A stretch of 64,000 nt of DNA. Origin: Paraliobacillus sp044383835 (GTDB lineage Bacteria; Bacillota; Bacilli; Bacillales; Amphibacillaceae). Each line of letters opens with the position of its first letter. Positions within the stretch are counted from its first letter, which is position 1. The translations under genes and the position numbers were made by a program. Below are positions 34,279 to 44,131 of this stretch, piece by piece. The notes under the pieces are model-generated. The model searched no databases. It was given only the letters and a program-made list of their open reading frames with translations, and was not told the origin of the DNA. The stretch spans positions 62,001 to 126,000 of the forward strand of contig NZ_JBISEP010000002.1 in the NCBI RefSeq assembly GCF_044383835.1, written 5' to 3'.

Positions 34279-36630
34279 CTAACGATCATTTTTTCCTACG
34301 GAGTGTATTTTGTAATGCTTAAAGTATTGCTTCGGTACTTGTTGAATGAATGGAGTCACTTCGCCAAGCGATATAACAAATAAATCATGCATAGCTCTTG
34401 TGCATGCCGTATAAAGTAAATTTCTTTCTAGATCATTTTCGTATCTAGTTGTTGAAGCATTATAAATAATTACCGCATCAAATTCAATTCCCTTGGCTAA
34501 ATAGGCAGGAATAACAAGCACCCCTTTTTGATACGTGTGAGCATTTGGATCAAGTAAATTTACGTCCACTTGATCTTTTAGATAAGCGTATATCCTCTCA
34601 CTTTCATGCAATGTCTTACATATAATCGCAATGGTTTGATGACCCTTCTCTTTGTAAGATGCTATCATTTGTAGCATTTTGTCCTCTAACACACGCACGT
34701 CATCTACTTCGATTACTTCTGGAAGTTCACCATCACGATTAAAAGCTTCTATTTCATCCCCTTCAGGCATCCATGATTTAGTAAACTCTACAATCGGTTT
34801 TGTTGATCGATAGCTTCTCGTTAATTCTACTCTTTCGAAACTTTTTTCCTCTCGATTTGCTAAAACATTTTCTGCTAATGCATGGACATAAATAGCCTGA
34901 TTCATATCGCCTAATAAGGTCATGCGACTATTTGGAAAGATTCTCCTGACATAGGCGAACTGAAATGACGTATAGTCTTGTGCTTCATCTACAATGACAT
35001 GTTTTATTGCTTGATTTGTGCGAAAACCAATTAAGCAACTTTTGAAATACAAGTAAGGCGTAGCATCTTCCCATGTCAAAAAATTCACGTGAAGATTTTT
35101 TTTCGTATCTTCACAAATTTCTTTCCATTGGTCTGGCGTATTCGAGTCATCTACAACATCTTGCACATCAAATAATTGCACATAAGTTTGCAACATATCA
35201 ATAAAATGAAACTTCTTAATTTTTTCGCGTAAGGCTTTTAATTTCTTTTTAATCACTTTTTTACGTAATAACGCTTCTTCAGTCACATGATGCGTAAATG
35301 TGTCTTCTGAAGAATCAGATTGCGCTTCTAGTTTTTGATGTACTTCTAAATAATCATCTTTTTCAAGTAATTCTGTTTCGTCTAATACCCAATCCTTGTC
35401 TTTTTCATCTTTTTCTAAATCATCAATCCTCTCCAATAACCAATCTTTGAGCTTATCAAAACGAAGTGGAAGAGATAGATTTGGTGATAAGGAATAAAAG
35501 AACTGATACATCTGCTTCTTAGATACAACAATCTTCCCACGAAAACGAATATTGCGGAACTGTAGACCATCGTTTAATAAGCCGATTAAAAATTGATCAA
35601 TTCTTTGTTTAAAATGTGTGCTTGCTTTATAGCGCATTGCTTCTATTCTAACGGGTGGGTTTTTTTTATTTGCGCGCAAATAATATTCCATTTGTTCAAA
35701 TGGGGTTTCTACTTTAAATTGATAACCTAATTGCGCATCTATATACTGATAAAAAGTAGTTTGCTTTATATTATCCTCTCCTAACTCAGGTAATACAGTA
35801 GAAACATAACTGTTAAATAAAGGGTTAGGAGAAAATAAAATCATATTTTTCGAAGATAACTCCTCACGGTATTGGTACAACAAATAGGCTACCCGTTGCA
35901 ATGCAGCCGATGTCTTTCCACTACCGGCAACACCTTGTACGACAAGCACTTTACTTCGTTCATTACGGATGATTTGATTTTGTTCCTGCTGGATCGTTGC
36001 AACAATATTTTTCATTTGTGTAGAGGCGTTCCCTCCTAAAACAGATTGAAGTAAATGATCTCCTATTGTTAACCCCGTATCAAACATCCCTTTCAATTGC
36101 CCTTGTCGAATCAGGTATTGCCGCTTTAACGTTATTTCTCCATGCACCGTTTCATCTATTGCTTGATAAGAAGCTTCTCCTGGTGGGTAATCATAGTACA
36201 TGCTTGAAATTGGCGCACGCCAATCATAAACAAGGAAGTCATCGTCTTGTTCATCCATTAATGAAGCCATACCAATATAAATGGGTTCAGTAGTTGTTTC
36301 TCCTTCTTCTAAAAAGTCAATTCGACCAAAATATGGTGATTGATATAAACGTTCTAATGTTCCTAATTCTTTTGATAGCTGACCGTGACTACGCTCACGT
36401 TCAGATAAAAACTCTGCTTGCTGTTTTAAACTTGCCTGTGTTTCAATCACATCATCCATTTCATCCAAATTAACAGTGACGTCATCCCAAAAGTTTTTAC
36501 GTATATCAATTACTCGGTCCTTTAAAATTTTAATATGTTTACCTAGATTTTCTATTTTCTGACTTATAAGTGTCTTTACTCTATCGACACGATCTTTTTC
36601 TATTTTCCAATCTTTATTTTGTTCATCCAT
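34279..36630 (-). CDS. helD: RNA polymerase recycling motor HelD
   Basis: UvrD/Rep-like superfamily 1 ATPase that binds RNA polymerase and releases stalled complexes. At 783 residues it is close to B. subtilis HelD. An N-terminal charged coiled coil (to about residue 90) fits the secondary-channel arm. Walker A is GVAGSGKTSAA near residue 235, Walker B HVIVDEAQDYT, then TLLGDMNQAIY and the arginine-finger ELTRSYRST, with KGIEFDAVIIYNAS and YTACTRAMHDLFV as the last motifs. I start at the ATG at 36630, eight bases after GGAGG; upstream in-frame starts would add 22 hydrophobic residues without a site. Confidence 0.92.
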   Translation of the reverse strand: MDEQNKDWKIEKDRVDRVKTLISQKIENLGKHIKILKDRVIDIRKNFWDDVTVNLDEMDDVIETQASLKQQAEFLSERERSHGQLSKELGTLERLYQSPYFGRIDFLEEGETTTEPIYIGMASLMDEQDDDFLVYDWRAPISSMYYDYPPGEASYQAIDETVHGEITLKRQYLIRQGQLKGMFDTGLTIGDHLLQSVLGGNASTQMKNIVATIQQEQNQIIRNERSKVLVVQGVAGSGKTSAALQRVAYLLYQYREELSSKNMILFSPNPLFNSYVSTVLPELGEDNIKQTTFYQYIDAQLGYQFKVETPFEQMEYYLRANKKNPPVRIEAMRYKASTHFKQRIDQFLIGLLNDGLQFRNIRFRGKIVVSKKQMYQFFYSLSPNLSLPLRFDKLKDWLLERIDDLEKDEKDKDWVLDETELLEKDDYLEVHQKLEAQSDSSEDTFTHHVTEEALLRKKVIKKKLKALREKIKKFHFIDMLQTYVQLFDVQDVVDDSNTPDQWKEICEDTKKNLHVNFLTWEDATPYLYFKSCLIGFRTNQAIKHVIVDEAQDYTSFQFAYVRRIFPNSRMTLLGDMNQAIYVHALAENVLANREEKSFERVELTRSYRSTKPIVEFTKSWMPEGDEIEAFNRDGELPEVIEVDDVRVLEDKMLQMIASYKEKGHQTIAIICKTLHESERIYAYLKDQVDVNLLDPNAHTYQKGVLVIPAYLAKGIEFDAVIIYNASTTRYENDLERNLLYTACTRAMHDLFVISLGEVTPFIQQVPKQYFKHYKIHSVGKNDR

Positions 36631-36782
36631 GGTATCAACCTCCACTAAAAACCATACAACATTATAAATGTATTTTAACATTTCAAATTCATGCAATTAT
36701 AATATAGTAATTATTATCTTGCCACAACCAAAAGGATCTTAGCAATTTTTTCACACACAACGCTATATGCAACAAATAAAAA

Positions 36783-36821
36783 ACCAAACAGTTGAAATAA
36801 ACATGTTATTTCAACTGTTTG
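36783..36821 (-). terminator. Terminator-like hairpin
   Basis: A perfect 17-pair stem (36783-36799 with 36805-36821, core CAGTTGAAATAA / TTATTTCAACTG) and five-base loop; on the minus strand a TTTTTT run follows. It probably belonged to the decayed lipoprotein gene to its right. Confidence 0.8.
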
Positions 36822-36884
36822 GAGCCTCCCCCATTGCATATATTTAATTTATTTTTGCGCATTCAAAAACATAAAAACCTCGCT

Positions 36885-36980
36885 CACTACTGACGGACGT
36901 TTTCTGCGGGTATGAGTTGAACCTCCCAGGAAGAATCTCACTTCCTGCGAAGTCTTAATACACATGCTTTACCTCACGGA
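36885..36980. repeat. Possible degenerate dispersed repeat
   Basis: CGCTCACTACTGACGGACG through CACTTCCTGCGAAGTCT loosely resembles the repeat elements at 43.4 and 54.7 kb (CGCTTTCCGC, CACTTC, GAGTCT order). The match is weak and could be chance. Confidence 0.25.
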
Positions 36981-36987
36981 ACCACCG

Positions 36988-37473
36988 CTATCCATTTAGA
37001 TGGTAGCTCATTTTTATTAACAAGGAAATTACTTTGATTCCAAGTCTTCCTGTTACATTTTTTTCTTTTTGACCGACCTGCACTTTAACCGTGAATTTGT
37101 AAGAAGTATCCGCTTCTTCATTTTGTTCAACATATATGTCCTTTACTTTCATTTGGACGTCATTACGGTATGCGTTTGTATGAAATTCGGACACTAACCC
37201 TATTTGCACTACGTCTCATAATACTTCTCAGTAAAACATGCTTGGAAATGATCTTGATAGTAGGAGTTATTGGTAGTTGATGCTTCCCTTCTTCTGCATT
37301 CTTATACGTTTTAATTAGTTCTTCGCTTGGTCCTATAAGGTATTTGTTAAAACAGCCTTAATAATTTTAATGTTATTGTCTTCATTTGAATCTTCAAATA
37401 AAAAGCAACCTGTCACGAACACAAAACTTCAAAGTAAAATAATGATCGTAATCTTTAACGTATGCTTTTTCAT
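36988..37473 (-). pseudogene. Decayed lipoprotein gene
   Basis: A broken reading frame of about 160 codons. It begins MKKHTLKITIIILL, then an in-frame TGA, then SFVFVTGCFLFEDSNEDNN, which restores a signal peptide with lipobox VTGC. After another stop and frameshifts it continues with GPSEELIKTYKNAEEGK, YYQDHFQACFTEKYYET and a last open piece RNDVQMKVKDIYVEQNEEAD. This resembles small Bacillus lipoproteins of unknown function. At least one stop and two frameshifts are visible, so it is dead unless sequencing is at fault. Confidence 0.6.
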
Positions 37474-37728
37474 ATAATGAAGGTCTTCTTTCTGCTATTA
37501 AAATAAATAGACCCTTTCAAAAAAACTCTCTCTACAAGCTTATATTCATTCTAACACCAAAGGGGAAAATGTAATTTTATTCGTAATACATTTTATATTT
37601 TCGCGTTAGCTATTATGATAAAGTCAGCATATCCCTTATTCTGCGTATCACTTTAAAATCCTTCTTGAGTAAGCTATGATATATATTTAGAGTAGCGAAA
37701 TATATGCACGTTGAAAGAAGTGGTAAGC

Positions 37729-38949
37729 TTGAACGAAAATCATTTAATAAATAAGAATCTCTTTATTATGTGGTTTGCAAACTTTTTCATTGCAGGTAGC
37801 ATAACGATGGTATTGCCATTTCTGTCACTTTATATAGAAACATTAGGGGATTTTTCAAGTACTTATGTGCAGAATTGGTCGGGATTAACGTTCGGAGTAA
37901 CTTTTGTAGCTGCGTTCATTTTTTCACCCATTTGGGGTAAATTTGGTGATCGTTATGGGAGGAAACCTATCTTAGTGTTCTCTGCATTTGGTTTAGGACT
38001 GTGTGTTTTTCTTATGGGGTTTGTCACTTCTGTTTGGCAGCTTTTTTTCTTGCGATTGTTCATGGGGGTATTTACAGGTTTTATTTCCATGTCTCAAGCA
38101 TTAATTTCTACACAAACGCCTAAACATATTGCCGGTAGAGTGCTAGGGACGCTGCAAACTGGAAGTGTTACTGGTACATTAATGGGGCCTTTACTCGGAG
38201 GTATTATTGCTGACACGATCGGCTATGCAACTAGCTTTAAATGGCTTTCAATTCTCTTGTTCATTTCTGGTTTTCTCGTACTCATCGGGATAAAAGAAAC
38301 AAGGATACAAGCAGAATCAGGACAACCTACAAGCTATTCAAGCAAAGAAGTACTGATGCACATTATCAAACACCCAATGCTGTTGATCGTGATGCTCGTA
38401 TCTATGTTTATTCAAATTGCACATTTTAGTATTCAACCGATTCTTTCATTGTATGTTAATGCATTGCACGGACCAGAGAATATTGCGTTTTTCTCTGGCA
38501 TTGCTTTTTCAGCCGCTGGACTTGGCAACTTAATGATGGCGAGAAACTGGGGTAAAGTTGCTGATCGTGTCGGTTATATCAAGATTTTAATTATTCTTTT
38601 ATTCTTTGCTGCAATCTTTTATCTTCCTGGGGGATTTGTGTCAAATATTTGGCAGCTTGTTATTTTACGGTTTTTACTTGGTATTACCATCGGTGGGATT
38701 ATACCTGTTCGTATTGCCTATATTCGTCAAGAAGCGCCAATAGCTATGCAAGGAGAGGTCTTGGGGTATAATACAAGCATTCGCTTTTTCGGAAATATTA
38801 TTGGGCCAATACTTGGCGGCACGCTAGCTGGTGGGTTTGGCTATACTTCTGTTTTTATTGTAACAAGCGCATTACTATTAGCTTGTGGGATTATATTACT
38901 TATAGCTTATAAACGATATCCACAGCCTAAGACGGAGTATTTCAATTAA
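37729..38949 (+). CDS. MFS multidrug-type transporter
   Basis: Proton-driven efflux pump with about 12 membrane segments. Motif A between TM2 and TM3 is GKFGDRYGRKPILV, and the motif C region is MGPLLGGIIADTIGYATSF, which marks drug antiporters; a second GKVADRVGYIK lies between TM8 and TM9. It resembles B. subtilis YttB. I prefer a TTG start at 37729 (406 residues), since AGAAGTGG sits just upstream; another TTG lies six codons earlier. The substrate is unknown. It is a single gene closed by a hairpin. Confidence 0.85.
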   Translation: MNENHLINKNLFIMWFANFFIAGSITMVLPFLSLYIETLGDFSSTYVQNWSGLTFGVTFVAAFIFSPIWGKFGDRYGRKPILVFSAFGLGLCVFLMGFVTSVWQLFFLRLFMGVFTGFISMSQALISTQTPKHIAGRVLGTLQTGSVTGTLMGPLLGGIIADTIGYATSFKWLSILLFISGFLVLIGIKETRIQAESGQPTSYSSKEVLMHIIKHPMLLIVMLVSMFIQIAHFSIQPILSLYVNALHGPENIAFFSGIAFSAAGLGNLMMARNWGKVADRVGYIKILIILLFFAAIFYLPGGFVSNIWQLVILRFLLGITIGGIIPVRIAYIRQEAPIAMQGEVLGYNTSIRFFGNIIGPILGGTLAGGFGYTSVFIVTSALLLACGIILLIAYKRYPQPKTEYFN

Positions 38950-38952
38950 AAT

Positions 38953-38986
38953 AAAAAGTTGCAAACCAAACGGTCTGCAACTTTTT
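38953..38986 (+). terminator. Terminator of MFS gene
   Basis: AAAAAGTTGCA / TGCAACTTTTT with an inner ACC/GGT pair, right after the MFS stop codon. Confidence 0.88.
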
Positions 38987-39009
38987 ATTCTCTACTATTA
39001 CTGAATGCT

Positions 39010-39275
39010 TCTTCTTCTGATTCAATTAATATATCTGTCGCTTTTCCAATTGTGCCACCTTGCATACGCCAGATAGATTTAAATCCTCACCATCATTTTT
39101 TTGAATTTTCCTTCTGACAATTCCATTACTTTTCGCTCTTCTTCTTTGGTGTTACTTTCTTCTTCAGTAGCAATAGCCTAATCATGATAAAAATCCTGAT
39201 AAACTCGAAAAACAAAATAACCAATTGCACCGACCAATACAACAACTAAAATGATAATGATTCAATGATAGACCT
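39010..39275 (-). pseudogene. Possible remnant of a small membrane protein gene
   Basis: Reading the minus strand from about 39275 gives IIIILVVVLVGAIGYFVFRV followed by YQDFYHD, a stop, then AIATEEESNTKEEERKVMEL, EGKFKKMMV, a stop, and in another frame WRMQGGTIGKATDILIESEE. The hydrophobic start and acidic tail suggest a short membrane-anchored protein that has collected stops and frameshifts. I do not recognise the family; it may be noise. It occupies most of the 360-base gap before the DUF1002 gene. Confidence 0.35.
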
Positions 39276-39312
39276 TCCTCCATTCACCTCTCAGTTTAAC
39301 ACTTGAGCTAGA

Positions 39313-40215
39313 TTACTCCGAAGTAAAAATATTTTTTAATCCATCAATAATACTAGAAAAAAAGCTCTTCACACCTTCCCAAAAACCAGGGTCACTTGTT
39401 ACATCAGAAATTCTATCTTTTATGCTTTTGGCTATATCCTCTAATTGACTAGACACTTTACTAAAATCAATGTTAAGATCTTTCATTTTATTAAACAATT
39501 CAGTTAAAGCAGCAATATCTTCTTGACTTAGTTGGATATTAAGGTTTTCTATTTGTTCTTTTATAATTTGTTCTACCTCTTCTTTTGTAACAGGATCTTG
39601 TTCAGAGATTTGTTGTTTAATCGTTGTTAATAATTCACTTACCTTCTCTTGATCCATCCCTTCTTTGTCAGCAAGCTCCGTAGCTATCTCCAATTCTTCA
39701 TTAGCTACTTCCATACGCCCTTGATCTAAAGACTCTCCATCAACATTAAATGCTTTATAAATACCGGTAAGAGCAGAATGACCACTCACTTTAACAGGGG
39801 AAGCAACATCAACTTCAGCATTTTCTACACCTGCAGTTAACAATGCGTTAGCATACATATCTTTCGTTACTTCAGTTATATTGTCATCATTAACAATGTT
39901 TATTACTAAGCCAAATCCTTTGTCTTTTCTGATGATTTTAGCAGAGGAATACATATTTGAACTTGGGTCTCCATCAATATAATTCGCTAAATCTTCTCCG
40001 GTTACGATATATTCCTGCACAGCACTATCGTCTGTTACATCTAACAGTTCTCTTACTTTTTGTTTTTGACTATCAGAAAGCGTATCACCAAAGACAACAC
40101 GCGGTACTCCGTTCTTCTCATCAATACTATCATCACTAGTAGCTAATACATTAGTGGAAGCACTGAATAAAAAAATTACTAAGACAGCAATCATACATTT
40201 AAATGGTTTTATCAT
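39313..40215 (-). CDS. DUF1002 secreted protein, YpuA-like
   Basis: Secreted or surface protein of 300 residues. A signal peptide (MIAVLVIFLFSASTNVLA) is followed by the DUF1002 core: VVFGDTLSDSQKQKVRELL, VTGEDLANYIDGDP, SSAKI and GVENAEVDVASPVKVSGHSALTG split over residues 60-165. The C-terminal third is charged and helical, with likely coiled coils (EEVEQIIKEQIENLN), ending in an aromatic segment, FWEGVKSFFSSIIDGLKNIF. The function of the family is unknown; B. subtilis YpuA is the best analogue. AAGGAG lies upstream of the ATG. A single gene. Confidence 0.85.
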   Translation of the reverse strand: MIKPFKCMIAVLVIFLFSASTNVLATSDDSIDEKNGVPRVVFGDTLSDSQKQKVRELLDVTDDSAVQEYIVTGEDLANYIDGDPSSNMYSSAKIIRKDKGFGLVINIVNDDNITEVTKDMYANALLTAGVENAEVDVASPVKVSGHSALTGIYKAFNVDGESLDQGRMEVANEELEIATELADKEGMDQEKVSELLTTIKQQISEQDPVTKEEVEQIIKEQIENLNIQLSQEDIAALTELFNKMKDLNIDFSKVSSQLEDIAKSIKDRISDVTSDPGFWEGVKSFFSSIIDGLKNIFTSE

Positions 40216-40318
40216 ACATGTAATCTCCTTTTTTTCATCGATCTATTCTCTCTGTCTATCACCATGAGAACATCTATTTTAACTATATTACAAACGGTTA
40301 GTAAATAGTATTACAAAC

Positions 40319-40699
40319 TTAACGTTTTGCAATAACATCCATTTCCACACTAACTCCTTTTGGTAATTTGCTCACTTCTACGGTTGCTCTTGCGGGATAT
40401 GGTTCTGTTAAAAATTTCGCATAAGCTTCATTTATTTTTGAGAAGTCATCCATATTCGTAATATAAATGGTAAATTTAGCGACATGCTCAAACGTTAATC
40501 CCGCTTCTTCTAAAATAGCTTGTAAATTGTTCATTACTTGATTTGTTTGTGCGACTATATCGCCTTCTAATACTTCCATTGTTTCAGGTTCTAACGGAAT
40601 TTGGCCTGAAACAAATACTAAGTCTCCTAAATCAATCGCCTGAGAATATGGACCAATAGCTTGTGGTGCTCTATTTGTTTGAATTGCTTTACGTGTCAT
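40319..40699 (-). CDS. ridA: RidA-family enamine/imine deaminase
   Basis: Small trimeric enzyme of 126 residues that hydrolyses reactive enamines such as 2-aminoacrylate released by PLP dehydratases. The family signature NRAPQAIGPYSQAIDLGD is at the N-terminus, VFVSGQIPLEP forms the core strand, and the active-site Arg lies in YPARATVEVSKLPKG, near residue 105. AGGAAG precedes the ATG. In B. subtilis the orthologue YabJ sits beside purR; here it is alone, divergent from a YjbQ-like gene. Confidence 0.93.
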   Translation of the reverse strand: MTRKAIQTNRAPQAIGPYSQAIDLGDLVFVSGQIPLEPETMEVLEGDIVAQTNQVMNNLQAILEEAGLTFEHVAKFTIYITNMDDFSKINEAYAKFLTEPYPARATVEVSKLPKGVSVEMDVIAKR

Positions 40700-40831
40700 C
40701 TAATCTTCCTTTCTAAATTTATAGTTACGTTTTAACCGCTAACTAATATTTTCTATTTATGATATTTTAACATATTTCATTTTTTTAGTAGACTAATAGC
40801 AAATGATATTCTTTGAAAGGGTGAATTTTTA

Positions 40832-41233
40832 ATGGAAAAAACTTTTTCTTTACGAACAAATAGTCATGATCAAATGGTTGATATTACGCCCAAAATACAG
40901 CATTGGCTCTTAGAACAAAAAATAAATAATGGGATTGTTATTGTTTCCTCCATGCACACTACAGCTGGCATTACTGTAAACGAAAATGCTGACCCAGATG
41001 TAAAAACAGACTTTTTAAGACGACTAGATGAAGTTTATCCATGGGAACATACGAAAGATTTGCATATGGAAGGAAATACAGCTGCACACCTCAAAACAAG
41101 CACAGTTGGTCATGCTCAAATGATTATTTTATCAAAGGGAAGGTTGATGCTTGGTACATGGCAAGGCATTTATTTCTGTGAATTTGATGGTCCTAGAAAT
41201 CGATCCTATCATGTAAAAGTAATCGAAGGATAA
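40832..41233 (+). CDS. YjbQ/UPF0047 family protein
   Basis: Member of the YjbQ family (UPF0047), 133 residues, annotated in E. coli as a minor thiamine-phosphate synthase activity. Conserved blocks are GIVIVSSMHTTAGITVNENAD at residues 35-55, HMEGNTAAHLKTSTVG, and LGTWQGIYFCEFDGPRNR, with the invariant His residues that probably bind metal. AAAGGGTGA precedes the ATG. True physiological role in Bacillaceae is not established. A single gene, convergent with the sirtuin gene. Confidence 0.88.
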   Translation: MEKTFSLRTNSHDQMVDITPKIQHWLLEQKINNGIVIVSSMHTTAGITVNENADPDVKTDFLRRLDEVYPWEHTKDLHMEGNTAAHLKTSTVGHAQMIILSKGRLMLGTWQGIYFCEFDGPRNRSYHVKVIEG

Positions 41234-41245
41234 TAGTGAAAAAAA

Positions 41246-41300
41246 TAGTAGGATAGATGAAAAATAATATTGCTCTTTCATCTACTCCTACTACTTTTCA
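41246..41300. terminator. Terminator between YjbQ-like and sirtuin genes
   Basis: A 17-pair stem with one bulged base (TAGTAGGA-TAGATGAAA with TTTCATCTA-C-TCCTACTA), A-rich on the left and TTTT on the right, between convergent genes. Confidence 0.8.
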
Positions 41301-41308
41301 TAAATGTT

Positions 41309-42043
41309 TTACATCACTTGCTTTATCTTTTCAATCGTATCTAAGAGGTCTTCATGGATGATCCAATCAAATACCGTATCCATCGGTGTAGGTTCTCTAT
41401 TGATTAGAGCTAGCGGTATGCCGATCCCTGCAGCAGTGTAAGGCAATAAACTAAAAGGAGCCACTAGTAAAGAAGTCCCTAATACAACAACCAAGTCACT
41501 TTGTTTGATTGCATGCTCTGCCTGCTCATGAAGGGTGATTGGATCACCAAAAAGAACAACATCTGACTTCAACACATCTCCACAACCCTCTTGTTTACAC
41601 ACCGGAACGTCTGACTGTAATAGGTCGTTCAATCCATACGATGTGCCACACACAGGACAAGTAGCAGTATTTAAATTACCGTGATATTCTAACACATGTT
41701 GATTACCAGCCTGTTCATGTAATCCGTCTACATTTTGTGTAACAATCGTTACTTCCTTCCCTTGCTCCTCTAATTCTTTTAAAAACAAATGAGCTTTGTT
41801 CGGTTGATAATTTTTTAGTAGCTTCACTCGGAATATATCTTTAAATTTCAACCAAAAATCTGTTGGGTTTTTCATAAAATAGTGTCGTGATATATAATAC
41901 TCACGCGATTGGTCTTCCGTCCATAACCCATTGGTAGATCTAAAATCCGGAATGCCACTTGCAGTCGACACACCAGCACCAGTAAGAAATGTTATTCTTT
42001 TCGACTTTTTTATTGCATTAGCAAGCGTTTCTAACTGTGACAT
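41309..42043 (-). CDS. NAD-dependent protein deacylase (sirtuin)
   Basis: Removes acetyl groups from lysines using NAD+, producing O-acetyl-ADP-ribose; the 244-residue product is of the SrtN/CobB type. The NAD-binding motif is LTGAGVSTASGIPDFRST, the catalytic His lies in VTQNVDGLHEQAG, and a zinc site is formed by CPVC and CKQEGC, followed by SDVVLFGDP. GTSLLVAPF is the second NAD contact. AAGAGGTGA precedes the ATG. It follows the YhdH-type gene by 35 bases and may share its transcript. Confidence 0.94.
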   Translation of the reverse strand: MSQLETLANAIKKSKRITFLTGAGVSTASGIPDFRSTNGLWTEDQSREYYISRHYFMKNPTDFWLKFKDIFRVKLLKNYQPNKAHLFLKELEEQGKEVTIVTQNVDGLHEQAGNQHVLEYHGNLNTATCPVCGTSYGLNDLLQSDVPVCKQEGCGDVLKSDVVLFGDPITLHEQAEHAIKQSDLVVVLGTSLLVAPFSLLPYTAAGIGIPLALINREPTPMDTVFDWIIHEDLLDTIEKIKQVM

Positions 42044-42078
42044 GTAATCACCTCTTGGACATAGTAAATGTTGATTTA

Positions 42079-43080
42079 TTACTGTAGACGAACAATGATT
42101 CGTCCCAATGATTTTCCTTCAAGTAGTGTTGGTAATACTTCTGATAATTGATCTAATGTAATTTCTTTATGCAAAATGGTGTCTAGTATAGTTGTCGATG
42201 GTTTTAGGTCTGTTGCCATACGATTCCAAATCGCTTTTCTTTTACTCATCGGTGTATAGACAGAGTCTATGCCTAACAAGCTAACACCTCGCAGAATAAA
42301 CGGATAAACAGAGGTTGGTACTTTCACACCACCTGTTAGCCCACTGACAGCAACTGCTCCATCATAGTTTAATTTACTCAAAATAGAGGCTAATGTTTGA
42401 CCACCAACAGGATCAACTGCGGCACTCCAATCCTGCTTATCTAGAGCGCGAACCTTTTCTTCATACACATCGTCTCTTCCGATCACTTCACTTGCACCAA
42501 TTGATTTAAGAAAATCTACTGCATTTTCCTTTCCAGAACTAGCGGTAACATGATACCCTCTGTGAGCTAGCATAGCAATCGCAAAACTACCTACACCACC
42601 TGTTGCTCCGGTAACTAGAACTTTTCCTTGATCTGGGGTTAATCCATTTCGTTCTAGACGATCAACTGATAGTGCTGCAGTGAAGCCCGCAGTGCCATAT
42701 AACATTGCTTCTTTCATTGTTAATCCTTCTGGTAAGGCAAGCACCCATGCAGAAGAAACTCTTGCATATTCACTAAAGCCGCCATCATGAGATACACCAA
42801 TTCCATAGCTTGTTGCAATGACTGGATCTCCTGACTCAAATTGATCATCGGCTGACTCTACCACTTCACCGACAAGATCTATACCAGGAATGAATGGATA
42901 GCTTTTCACAATTGCACTATTGTCCATATTGGCCATCGCATCTTTATAATTGATGCTTGAATAGTGAACTTTAATTAAGACTTCTCCTTCAGGTAAATCA
43001 TTTACCGTAATCTGCTTCACTGTCCCTATTACCTTCTCATCTTCTTTTGTTAACTGATAGGCATGGAATGTATCTACCAT
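42079..43080 (-). CDS. YhdH/YhfP-family quinone or acrylyl-CoA reductase
   Basis: Zinc-free medium-chain dehydrogenase of 333 residues that uses NADPH. The NADP-binding motif is VLVTGATGGVGSFAIAML, with the usual YhdH start (VDTFHAYQLTKED) and the conserved INYKDAMA and FIPGIDLVGEV blocks. E. coli YhdH (AcuI) reduces acrylyl-CoA; quinone reduction is the other suggested activity. TAAGGAGG precedes the ATG. Likely cotranscribed with the sirtuin gene. Confidence 0.88.
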   Translation of the reverse strand: MVDTFHAYQLTKEDEKVIGTVKQITVNDLPEGEVLIKVHYSSINYKDAMANMDNSAIVKSYPFIPGIDLVGEVVESADDQFESGDPVIATSYGIGVSHDGGFSEYARVSSAWVLALPEGLTMKEAMLYGTAGFTAALSVDRLERNGLTPDQGKVLVTGATGGVGSFAIAMLAHRGYHVTASSGKENAVDFLKSIGASEVIGRDDVYEEKVRALDKQDWSAAVDPVGGQTLASILSKLNYDGAVAVSGLTGGVKVPTSVYPFILRGVSLLGIDSVYTPMSKRKAIWNRMATDLKPSTTILDTILHKEITLDQLSEVLPTLLEGKSLGRIIVRLQ

Positions 43081-43843
43081 GTTATTCCTCCTTAAATGAC
43101 TGCTTGTCTTTGTTTATTTATTCACACGCATAGACATAAATGATACTATTAAATGTTAATTTTTTTATTATGCATGGATAGTATTCTCTTGACGTTAGTT
43201 TATCAAACCTATTCTATATAAAATTAGAAAATTGTTAGTTGACCTCACTCATACTCTATCATATCATTCGTATATGACACACACGATCCATTTCACCATT
43301 TTGTCATAGAAAATAAAGATTCTCCGTCAAATGTGGTGGCGTAGTTTTCACTCCACCATCTCTTTTATTACATTTATATTATCAATAGTGCTTGAACCTG
43401 AACAGCAGGGGAAATAAGCTCGCTTTCCGCAGCAATACATCGAACGAAGAAAATCACACTTCATTTTCAAGGAGTCTCGCCTATTTCCTCTGCTAAGGAG
43501 CTTTTATAATCAGACGCTTCTTATTTCTTGTTGCGTTAGCACTCGTTATAAACAATTCATTATCTCATGAATAATCAGAGGTCACCAATGGCATTCATTT
43601 TTCACTTGCCAAATATAGAAATCTAAATTAGAAAAATCCTTGGAATAAAATTAACCTATAAAAACAAGACTAATTTAGATTTACTTGCCGTTTTTATTAT
43701 AATGCTCCTTATAATGTTGCAATTGCACTTTAAAAGTAAGGTACAAAAAAATTTAAGGTGACATAATAAACTCGCTTTATTCATAAATAAACACTCGCTT
43801 TTATTTTAAAATGCAACAAGGTATTTCCTTATATAGTAAGTTA
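43081..43843. other. Intergenic, 763 bases, with dispersed repeat
   Basis: No gene was found. The middle (about 43395-43545) is one copy of a dispersed repeat also present near 54.7 kb; the rest is AT-rich with no recognised RNA motif. The right part may hold the end of the operon transcript from the ABC/M50 cluster, but no clear terminator was seen. Confidence 0.5.
43395..43545 (+). repeat. Dispersed repeat, copy A
   Basis: Contains CAGGGGAAATAAGCTCGCTTT followed by CCGCAGCAATACATCGAACG, then CACTTCATTTTCAAGGAGTC and TTGTTGCGTTAGCAC. Read on the minus strand, CGAGACTCCTTGAAAATGAA and ATTTTCTTCGTTCGATG align with plus-strand 54.70-54.74 kb (CGACACTCCTCGAAAATGAA, ATTTTCTTCGTACGATG). Confidence 0.6.
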
Positions 43844-44131
43844 TTATGCTTCTTTGGTAGCATTTCTTTTAAACCTTAATAAATATATTATGACAAAGTG
43901 GATAACCACTCCTATTACAAATGACAATGCACCACCTAGGATGGTCGCCTCTGTTGAGAATGTAGTTTCTTCAACTTTAATAATATAAAGGTGTGACCCA
44001 AAAACTGCTGGATCTAAAACAATATTGGATTTACCTAATAACAATAGAATGATTGGTGTGATAAATACAGTCAATACATAAAAGAATGTGAAACTTAATC
44101 CGCTTGATACAGCTTTAAACGCTTTTACCAT
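43844..44131 (-). CDS. Small two-TM membrane protein
   Basis: A 95-residue protein with two hydrophobic segments, FTFFYVLTVFITPIILLLL and LGGALSFVIGVVIHFVIIYL, flanking an extracytoplasmic loop of about 35 residues. The C-terminus is basic. I do not recognise the family. It overlaps the end of the M50-like gene by 17 bases, with GAGGG before the ATG, and is last in the ABC/M50 operon. In such operons small membrane proteins are often immunity or accessory proteins, but that is inference. Confidence 0.7.
   Translation of the reverse strand: MVKAFKAVSSGLSFTFFYVLTVFITPIILLLLGKSNIVLDPAVFGSHLYIIKVEETTFSTEATILGGALSFVIGVVIHFVIIYLLRFKRNATKEA

Noticed and set aside
34266..34290. Direct repeat AACGATCATT twice around the helD stop codon
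   Set aside because: Only ten bases long with nothing else around; likely chance in AT-rich sequence.
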